Source of the DNA: Alphaproteobacteria bacterium
Lineage (GTDB): Bacteria > Pseudomonadota > Alphaproteobacteria > Rickettsiales > JAFLCR01
Direction of reading: 5' to 3'
Length of the DNA stretch: 6,244 nt
NCBI GenBank assembly: GCA_017302755.1
Contig: JAFLCR010000134.1
Location: forward strand, 1 to 6,244
Below the pieces are notes generated by a model. It was not told where the DNA came from. It saw nothing but the letters and a program-made list of their open reading frames with translations, and made no database searches. Each line of letters begins with the position of its first letter. Within the stretch, counting starts at the first letter, position 1. Shown one piece after another: positions 1 to 5,237 of the stretch. A program made the translations under genes and the position numbers.

Positions 1-180
1 GAGATGTGCGGCATCGCCCCGTCGCGGGTGCTGGCCGCGCTCAAGTACATCGCCGGCGGCTGGGACGCCGCGACGGTCGAGTTCCTGCCGACCGGCACCG
101 TGCGGGTGCTGACCGGCGTCTCGCCGCACGGCCAGGGCGAGGTGACCACGTTCTCGCAGATCGTCGCCGACCGGTTCCAG
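1..180 (+). CDS. Partial CoxL/xanthine dehydrogenase-family molybdopterin-binding subunit (internal fragment, both ends missing)
   Basis: The frame is open from base 1 (GAG, then ATG at 4), so the ATG at 4 is probably an internal methionine, not a start. The roughly 59 residues read EMCGIAPSRVL, AGGWDAATVEFLPTGTVRVLTG and SPHGQGEVTTFSQIVADRF. This is the pattern of the large subunit of CO dehydrogenase-like and aldehyde oxidase-like molybdenum hydroxylases, where the HGQG segment lies at the molybdopterin cofactor. Family members are about 750-800 residues, so this is a small internal slice; the active-site loop and the catalytic Glu lie outside it. Homology stops after ADRF, where relatives continue with another stretch of the same domain. 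All 59 codons from 4 to 180 end in G or C, and GC is about 73%, unlike the sequence that follows. It is either a remnant fused by recombination or, more likely, foreign sequence joined during assembly. Family assignment is firm; the exact substrate subclass is unknown. Confidence 0.72.
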
Positions 181-207
181 AAAGTCGAAAGGCCGAGGGT
201 GGAAACC

Positions 208-211
208 AGGA
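208..211 (+). promoter_or_regulatory. Weak ribosome binding site candidate for the GOGAT-like gene
   Basis: AGGA lies 11 bases upstream of the ATG at 223, rather far for an ideal site. It is the best candidate, and it falls in a 42-base stretch whose codons (three AGG, two GAA, one AAA) do not look like either flanking coding region. An alternative start is GTG at 199, preceded by GAGG at 194-197. Confidence 0.3.
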
Positions 212-222
212 CGGCCGCCGGC

Positions 223-3200
223 ATGGCGCAGTTTGTCTATGCGCAGGTCAGCCCTGAACGCGACCCCGTGCTCTACGAATTGTTCTTCGACGGCTTTGAT
301 CCGAACGGCCAATACCGCGCCGATGCGCTGCCCATTCGTTCCGAGGCCGACCTTGTCGCCGCCGCCGCCCGACTGCTTGGCGACGCGCGCCTGGTGCAGG
401 GCAGTGCGACCAGCGAGCTGATTGCTCATTTCGCCCGTGGCGGCAACGGCGACCAGTTGAGCCATCAGATTTGGAACCTGGAGAATTTTATTTATAACGC
501 CAATGTCCGGCACGATGTCATTGCCGACCTGCAGCGTGTCTTCGTAAATCTGCGTGCGGGAGACATGGCGGAATATCTGAGGCATTTCATCGATGAAATG
601 GCTAACCCCGCGGTCACCTTCGAGCGGTTGAGATTGCTGGCGCAAGATTATTTCGAGGGTATCAACGCAAATATTGCCGCGGAAGTTGACCGCGATGTTG
701 CGCGTGATCTTATCATGCCGTTTACGCAAAGCGTGATCACGCCGCAGCAGATCAGCATCATGTCCGCCCGTGCTTTCGCCAACCTGATCAGCGTCGGCGC
801 CCAGCATGAGGCGGTGGAAATCGAGAAGCTGCGCGTCCTCTTCGAGGCCGAGGAGCAAACATCGCGCCGTGCCTATGTCGCCGCCGAACATTTCGGTGAT
901 AGCCGCGCTCCTTGGCGGCCTGAAACGCTCGACGGCTGGAAAACCTCCGAAAACTACAAAGCGTTTGTCGGCGGCACGCCCGAATACGAGGACGGCACGC
1001 GCGACATGTTGCGCGGCCGCCCTGTTAACGTCACGCACATCCTGGCTCCGCGTTTTGCCGATCAAACCCAGCAAGTGGCGCGCGTTGACATGAAAACACG
1101 CCTGTCGCAATTCCTTCGTGACGCCTACGTGAAAAGCAGCATCAGCCTGGGCGCGGTCACCGAGCGCGCGCATGACGACATGGCCTCTGCCACCCAGCGT
1201 TTAGGCGCGATTTCCTACAGCGGCGAGGGCGGCAACATCAAGGGCAAGATCGGCACGCTGGTCTTCGATCTCGGCACCCAGGTCGGCTCCGCCCGCTTCG
1301 GCGTGGACATCGAATTCCTCGATTCCGGCAACGTGGTGGAAATCAAGATCGGCCAGGGCGCGAAGCCCGGCGACGGCGGCATGCTAGATGGCCGCAAGGT
1401 AGACGAAACCGTCGCCTCCGCGCGCGGCGTGCCCACCGGCACGAGCCTTCCCAGCCCCACCAATCAGCTTGATCTCTTCTCCATCGAAGAACTGTCGCAG
1501 ATGGTCGATGAGTTCAAGCGCATGGGTAAGAAAGTCGTCATCAAGACCGTGGCGACGCAGGAGAACATCCCCGTCATCGTCGGCGCGGCGAAATGCCTCT
1601 ACGACGCAGGCGTGGACGAGGACGGCTTCGTCGGCGAACTGGTGATCGCGGGCGGCGCCTACGGCCAAGGCGGCACGGGCGCGACCAAGCCCACCTACCA
1701 GCAACATGGCGGCGTTGGCGCGGAGCTGGCCTTCATCGACGCGATGAAAGCGCTGGAGAGCAAGAAGATCCCCGGCACGGCTATCGATGGCGTGGAGCGC
1801 AGCTACCGCGACCTGGTGAAAGTGCGCTACGAAGGCGGCGCGAAAGACAGCTGGGACGTGCTCACCGCACTCATCATGGGCGCGGACAGCGTGGGCTTCG
1901 GCACGGCGGCGATGGTAGTGGCCGCGGGCTGCAACAAGCAGAACCGCTGCCAGAGCGGCGAATGCAGCGTGAAGGTCGCCGGCAACCCCGAGAAGGGCAT
2001 GTATGTCGGCAACCCCTATGCGGGCGAGCGCTATGTCATCGACACCTACAGCCATGTGCTCGACCTCATCGCCATGATGGGCTTCGACGAGGTGGATAAG
2101 ATCAAGGGCCGCGTCGACCTGCTCGACATCCTGGCCCCCGCTTTCGCGCGCGGCGAGAACCTGGAGAATGCGATCCGCGAATTGCTGCGCGTGGAGGCGC
2201 TCGGCAAGGCGGCGGGCGACATCACCACCCCTCCCGAAAACTGGATTCGCCCGCTCACGCAGCAGCAGCGCTACGACCTGTTCGTGCGTCCGCTGACGCG
2301 CGACGAGCAGCGTGAAGTGGCGGAAGGCACGAACGACGAGGCGCTCAAGCTTCGCGCCAAAAAGACACTCCGCTACGCGCGCGAGGAAGAACGCATGGCG
2401 CTGTTCGGCACGCAGTATCAGTTCGTCAACGTCAGCGGTCTTTCCGCCGATGAGATCGCGGCGAAGTTCGACCGGGAATACGGCTCCGGCGGCTACCGCT
2501 ACCAGATCGTGCATGCGGATAAGGCTAACGCCACCGCGAAGGTGGAAACGCCCGGCTTCTACCCCTCCAAGCTGAGCCCGAAAGAGGAAGTGGCAATGCG
2601 TGTGGTGGCGTATTATCTCGGCATCATCACGCTGGACGACGAGGGCTTCCGCCAACTCGACCTGCAATGCCGCGAGGCGGGCGTGAAAGCGGATCGCGTG
2701 GACGGGCGCATCATGATCGACGTCGGCGAGCTGGACCGCGAAAACTCCTTCGGCATCGCGCTGAACCGCATGATTGTGCATCATACGCGCCTGGAAACAC
2801 GCGAGGCCCGCAACGAGCTTGACACGCGCATGACGGTGCCCGAGCACTTCCTGTGCGTTACGAGCTTTGGCTCCGCAGGCCAGGCCTATGCGGGCTTTGC
2901 CGCCGATGGCGTGGGCTGGCTGCATAAGGGCACGGCGCAGTCGAAGGTTGGCGTTAGCGGCATGGGCGGCTCGATCACGCTGCTGCATTACGACGAGGTG
3001 CGCGACCCGCACGAGCAGGTCATCGCCGGCGACACGTTCGGCCTCGCCAACCGGGGCTGCATGATGTACGCCGCTGGCGCGGTGGGCGGCCACCGCCCGC
3101 TTGGCCGCGCCACGAGTCCCGACGGCGAGCACACGCTCGTCATCGCCAGCAACTACCAGGGCAGCTACCCGGCGCAGTTCGCGACCGGTGGCACCTTTCT

Positions 3201-3591
3201 GGCGCTCGATCCGTATTCCCTGCCCGGCAAGGGTCTGGGTTCGGGCATGACGCGCGGCTCCTTCGTCGTCTTCGATCCCGAAAACCACCTGAAGACGGCG
3301 CGCTACAACATGAAGTACACTTTGGCGACTACCCAGTTTGGTGAGGATGATCTCGAAGCCATCAAAGCGAACATCGCCCATTTTGCGGAAGCAACCAACG
3401 ACTTCAATGCCCGTTGGATTCTTGCGGATTGGGACAACGCCAAACACCAGTTCAAGCGCGTGGTGGCGGTTGACGAAGTCAAGCGTACGGTTGCGACTCC
3501 CGAAGAACAGATTGCGCTGATTCAGAGAATGACCAGCGAAGCTGTGGCCAACGACAATCTGCCTGAGGGCGCGCACTCGCGCAGGGCATAA
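223..3591 (+). CDS. Glutamate synthase (GOGAT)-like protein: FMN/synthase and GXGXG domains, no glutamine amidotransferase domain
   Basis: Numbered from the ATG at 223 (1122 residues). Residues 1-295 are mostly helical-looking and unrecognised. The FMN/synthase domain spans about 300-640: SISLGAVTERAHDDM (306-320), SGEGG (333-337), IKIGQGAKPGDGG (374-386), GGTGA (483-487) and GFGTAAMV (558-565). Cysteines 570, 576 and 581 have the C-x5-C-x4-C spacing of the GltB 3Fe-4S cluster. A linker (about 640-830) leads to the GXGXG beta-helix (about 880-1017), and a final helix pair ending HQFKRVVAVDEVKR matches the GltB C terminus. GltB normally has about 1500 residues and begins with a Cys-nucleophile glutaminase domain; that domain and a recognisable central domain are absent. 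Expected chemistry is FMN- and Fe-S-dependent reductive amination or a relative of it; the substrate is unknown. No GltD partner is in view. The frame stays open upstream to base 1, but codons 181-222 include three AGG Arg codons and look untranslated, so I chose 223; GTG at 199 is an alternative. Confidence 0.85.
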   Translation: MAQFVYAQVSPERDPVLYELFFDGFDPNGQYRADALPIRSEADLVAAAARLLGDARLVQGSATSELIAHFARGGNGDQLSHQIWNLENFIYNANVRHDVIADLQRVFVNLRAGDMAEYLRHFIDEMANPAVTFERLRLLAQDYFEGINANIAAEVDRDVARDLIMPFTQSVITPQQISIMSARAFANLISVGAQHEAVEIEKLRVLFEAEEQTSRRAYVAAEHFGDSRAPWRPETLDGWKTSENYKAFVGGTPEYEDGTRDMLRGRPVNVTHILAPRFADQTQQVARVDMKTRLSQFLRDAYVKSSISLGAVTERAHDDMASATQRLGAISYSGEGGNIKGKIGTLVFDLGTQVGSARFGVDIEFLDSGNVVEIKIGQGAKPGDGGMLDGRKVDETVASARGVPTGTSLPSPTNQLDLFSIEELSQMVDEFKRMGKKVVIKTVATQENIPVIVGAAKCLYDAGVDEDGFVGELVIAGGAYGQGGTGATKPTYQQHGGVGAELAFIDAMKALESKKIPGTAIDGVERSYRDLVKVRYEGGAKDSWDVLTALIMGADSVGFGTAAMVVAAGCNKQNRCQSGECSVKVAGNPEKGMYVGNPYAGERYVIDTYSHVLDLIAMMGFDEVDKIKGRVDLLDILAPAFARGENLENAIRELLRVEALGKAAGDITTPPENWIRPLTQQQRYDLFVRPLTRDEQREVAEGTNDEALKLRAKKTLRYAREEERMALFGTQYQFVNVSGLSADEIAAKFDREYGSGGYRYQIVHADKANATAKVETPGFYPSKLSPKEEVAMRVVAYYLGIITLDDEGFRQLDLQCREAGVKADRVDGRIMIDVGELDRENSFGIALNRMIVHHTRLETREARNELDTRMTVPEHFLCVTSFGSAGQAYAGFAADGVGWLHKGTAQSKVGVSGMGGSITLLHYDEVRDPHEQVIAGDTFGLANRGCMMYAAGAVGGHRPLGRATSPDGEHTLVIASNYQGSYPAQFATGGTFLALDPYSLPGKGLGSGMTRGSFVVFDPENHLKTARYNMKYTLATTQFGEDDLEAIKANIAHFAEATNDFNARWILADWDNAKHQFKRVVAVDEVKRTVATPEEQIALIQRMTSEAVANDNLPEGAHSRRA

Positions 3592-3592
3592 A

Positions 3593-3624
3593 AAAACGCC
3601 CGCTCCGGCCGGAGCGGGCGTTTT
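3593..3624. terminator. Bidirectional intrinsic terminator between convergent genes
   Basis: This is a perfect inverted repeat: 14 pairs around a GGCC loop, made of AAAACGCCCGCTCC and its complement GGAGCGGGCGTTTT. The left A run overlaps the TAA stop of the GOGAT-like gene (3589-3591), and the right side ends in TTTT. It can therefore terminate the plus-strand gene and, read the other way, the RTX gene whose stop is at 3642-3644. It is the only notable element in the 50 bases between the two genes. Confidence 0.9.
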
Positions 3625-3641
3625 CTAGCGCATCTTTTTGC

Positions 3642-4631
3642 TCAGGTGGCGCTGGCGAAGATGAAGTCGTCAGCCACCATCGTATAGCGGCCGATTAGTG
3701 CGATGCTGAATTCGTCATGCGCAATGTGCGTGTAGGTGTCATCGCGCGTGACGGTCAGCTCATCCACGCTTGCGACGCCCAGAGCGGAAAGGTCAATCTT
3801 GTCTTCCCCGTGCTTGAAGCCCTGAATGACGTCCTGCTGTTCCGCGGTTGAATCCGAGAGCGCTTCGAAGCGGAACACGTCGCTGCCGTAATTGCCGTTG
3901 ATGCTGTCCGTGCCGCCGCCGGCGAGGATCGTATCGTTGCCCCTGCCGCCCCAGGTCGTATCGTTGCCATCGCCGCCTTCCAGCATGTCATGGCCCTGCT
4001 CGCCGTAGACGGAGTCATCGCCCGCATCGCCGGAAAGCGAATCGTTGTATTGGCCGCCATCGATGGAGTCATTGTCCGCGCCGCCGTAGGCGATGCCGAT
4101 CTGGTTGACTTCAATGGCATCGTCTCCCGCACCGCCGGAGAGCGTGTTGTTCCCCGACGTGCCGTACATGTGATCATTGCCCGCGCCGCCTTCCATGGAA
4201 TCGTCGCCCTGGCCGCCGTTCATGAAATCCTCGCCGTCTCCGCCGAGCAGCGTGTCGCGTCCGCCTTCGCCGACCAATACGTCGTCGCCGTCGCCCGCGA
4301 ACACGTAGTCGTCGCCCGCGCCGCCGTTCAGGAAGTCCTCGCCGCCGGTTTCGTCTTCGGCTTGCGCACCGCCGAAGACGGTGTCGTTGCCTTCGCCGCC
4401 CTTGGCGTAATCATTGCCTTCCGCGCCAACGAGAAGATCGTCGCCCACACCGCCGGAAAGGGAATCGTCACCTTCTTCGCCATACACCAGATCGTTCGTG
4501 GAGCCGCCGACGACCGTGTCGTTGCCGCCGCGTCCGTAGAGGGTGTCGTCACCCGCATAGCCGAAAATCTCATCGGCTTCAGCGCCGCCGGTAAAGTTGT
4601 TGTTTTTAGCGGTTCCCGTAATCGTCGTCAT
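3642..4631 (-). CDS. RTX calcium-binding repeat protein, likely type I-secreted
   Basis: The protein has 329 residues and begins MTTITGTAKNNNFTGGAEAD, so it enters RTX repeats almost at once. From about residue 14 to 252 it is built of nonapeptides of the GGxGxDxxx type (for example GGAGDDYVF, GGDGNDTTW, GGRGNDTIL), which in this family fold into a calcium-binding beta-roll. Residues 250-329 (DVFRFEALSDSTAEQQDVIQGFKHGEDKIDLSALG and on to VADDFIFASAT) match the C-terminal domain of M10-type and other RTX proteins that carries the uncleaved type I secretion signal. There is no catalytic domain, no Cys and no N-terminal signal peptide; the protein is strongly acidic. I infer export through an ABC/MFP/TolC system, none of which is in view. 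Start supported by GGGAG at 4638-4642. Possible roles include a surface or S-layer-like protein or an adhesin; the sequence does not decide. It converges on the GOGAT-like gene and lies 77 bases downstream of the Rid gene. Confidence 0.9.
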   Translation of the reverse strand: MTTITGTAKNNNFTGGAEADEIFGYAGDDTLYGRGGNDTVVGGSTNDLVYGEEGDDSLSGGVGDDLLVGAEGNDYAKGGEGNDTVFGGAQAEDETGGEDFLNGGAGDDYVFAGDGDDVLVGEGGRDTLLGGDGEDFMNGGQGDDSMEGGAGNDHMYGTSGNNTLSGGAGDDAIEVNQIGIAYGGADNDSIDGGQYNDSLSGDAGDDSVYGEQGHDMLEGGDGNDTTWGGRGNDTILAGGGTDSINGNYGSDVFRFEALSDSTAEQQDVIQGFKHGEDKIDLSALGVASVDELTVTRDDTYTHIAHDEFSIALIGRYTMVADDFIFASAT

Positions 4632-4637
4632 GGCCTG

Positions 4638-4642
4638 CTCCC
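4638..4642 (-). promoter_or_regulatory. Ribosome binding site of the RTX gene
   Basis: On the minus strand GGGAG lies 6 bases before the ATG at 4631-4629. It immediately follows the U tract of the upstream terminator, so hairpin, U tract and ribosome site are packed end to end. Confidence 0.7.
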
Positions 4643-4677
4643 ATAAAAAATAAAGCCCGCCTTTGTTAAAGGCGGGC
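4643..4677 (-). terminator. Intrinsic terminator downstream of the RidA-family gene
   Basis: Read on the minus strand, a perfect 10-base-pair stem (GCCCGCCTTT with AAAGGCGGGC, loop AAC, positions 4655-4677) is followed by TTTATTTTTTAT (4654-4643). This is a textbook Rho-independent terminator 31 bases after the Rid stop codon. It ends one base short of the RTX ribosome site, so RTX expression needs read-through or a promoter overlapping the hairpin. Confidence 0.88.
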
Positions 4678-4708
4678 GGATAAAGATGCTATAAGGTTAA
4701 CGGGCGGT

Positions 4709-5173
4709 TCAGGCAATCTCGAACGTGCCATCCACTTCCACGGCCACGCCGAAGGGAAGGTCGGCGACGACCACGGCAAAGCGGGCATGCTTGCCCTTGT
4801 CGCCGAACACATCGGCGATGAGGTTGGAGGCGCCATTTGCCACCTTGTGCGGTTCGTTGAACCCGGGCGCGCCGCTCACGAACACGCCAAGGCGCAGCAC
4901 CTGCTTCACGTTATCGAGGTTGCCGCCGCAGGCATTGTTCAGATGGGCGAGGATGTTGAGCGCGCACAGCTCCGCGCATTCCATGCCCTGCTCGATGGAG
5001 TATTCCTTGCCGATCTTGCCGATAAATTGCGGCTTGCCGTCCTTCATCGGCAACTGGCCGGAGACGAACACCGTGCCGCGCGAAATCGTATAGGGCACGT
5101 AATTGGCCGCCGGCGCGGTGACCTGCGGCAGCACGAGTTTCTTTTCCTGAATCTTAAGCGCGACTGCGGACAT
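4709..5173 (-). CDS. RidA (YjgF/YER057c/UK114) family protein, ~150-residue subgroup
   Basis: The protein has 154 residues. It contains ANYVPYTISRGTVFVSGQLP (23-42), GKIGKEYSIEQGMECAELCALNILA (52-76), a VFVSGAPGFNEPHKVANGASNL stretch (97-118) and HARFAVVVADLPFGVAVEVDGTFE (129-152). This is the Rid fold, a trimer with active sites between subunits. The longer form with an N-terminal extension and a KVANGAS-type segment matches the YjgF-like subgroup common in proteobacteria. Arg131 aligns with the Arg that binds the substrate carboxylate in RidA, so hydrolysis of reactive imines or enamines to a keto acid and ammonia is plausible. The residue after that Arg is Phe instead of the common Ser, so activity should not be assumed. 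Start fixed by AGGAGG 6 bases upstream. A strong terminator follows the gene. Confidence 0.92.
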   Translation of the reverse strand: MSAVALKIQEKKLVLPQVTAPAANYVPYTISRGTVFVSGQLPMKDGKPQFIGKIGKEYSIEQGMECAELCALNILAHLNNACGGNLDNVKQVLRLGVFVSGAPGFNEPHKVANGASNLIADVFGDKGKHARFAVVVADLPFGVAVEVDGTFEIA

Positions 5174-5179
5174 GGAATA

Positions 5180-5185
5180 CCTCCT
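5180..5185 (-). promoter_or_regulatory. Strong ribosome binding site of the RidA-family gene
   Basis: On the minus strand a full AGGAGG lies 6 bases before the ATG at 5173-5171. It fixes the start codon and suggests efficient translation. Confidence 0.85.
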
Positions 5186-5201
5186 GAAAAATAAACATCA
5201 C

Positions 5202-5229
5202 ACTATCGTCATTCCCCGAATCGCCGCAA
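5202..5229 (-). promoter_or_regulatory. Weak promoter candidate for the RidA-family gene
   Basis: On the minus strand TTGCGG (5229-5224) and GATAGT (5207-5202) are 16 bases apart, which would place the transcript start about 20 bases before the Rid start codon. Matches to the sigma-70 consensus are only 3/6 and 4/6, and the -35 box sits in the preceding hairpin. It is offered because the gene follows a hairpin and may need its own promoter. Confidence 0.2.
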
Positions 5230-5237
5230 GGCGATTC
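5218..5237. repeat. Inverted repeat/hairpin at the end of the glycosyltransferase gene
   Basis: GAATCGCC and GGCGATTC form a perfect 8-base-pair stem around a GCAA loop on the plus strand. The hairpin begins at the last base of the TAG stop of the glycosyltransferase gene (5239-5237). It has no T tract on either strand, so it is not a standard intrinsic terminator; it may be a 3'-end stabiliser, a weak terminator or one copy of a dispersed palindrome. No second copy is visible in this window. Confidence 0.6.

Noticed and set aside
4..222. The ATG at 4 as the true start of a 1195-residue CoxL-GOGAT fusion protein
   Set aside because: The CoxL frame is already open at base 1 and the matching family continues upstream of this Met. 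The composition breaks at 180, so a functional fusion is unlikely without read support.
1384..3576. A 730-codon open frame on the minus strand opposite the GOGAT-like gene
   Set aside because: It mirrors a GC-rich coding gene whose codons end in G or C. The translation is rich in Ala, His, Arg and Val with no recognisable motif, while the plus strand has clear GOGAT motifs throughout.
3642..4631. The regular GC-rich repeats as a CRISPR array or tandem DNA repeat
   Set aside because: The periodicity is in protein-coding GGxGxD nonapeptides with variable DNA; there are no constant repeats with unique spacers.
3990..4646. A 218-codon plus-strand frame opposite the RTX gene with repetitive Val/Ala/Ile content
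   Set aside because: Its repetitiveness is the complement of the RTX nonapeptide repeats and there is no ribosome site; it is a shadow frame.
4787..5194. A 135-codon plus-strand frame opposite the RidA-family gene
   Set aside because: The minus strand encodes a convincing Rid protein with a strong ribosome site; the plus frame has no family features.
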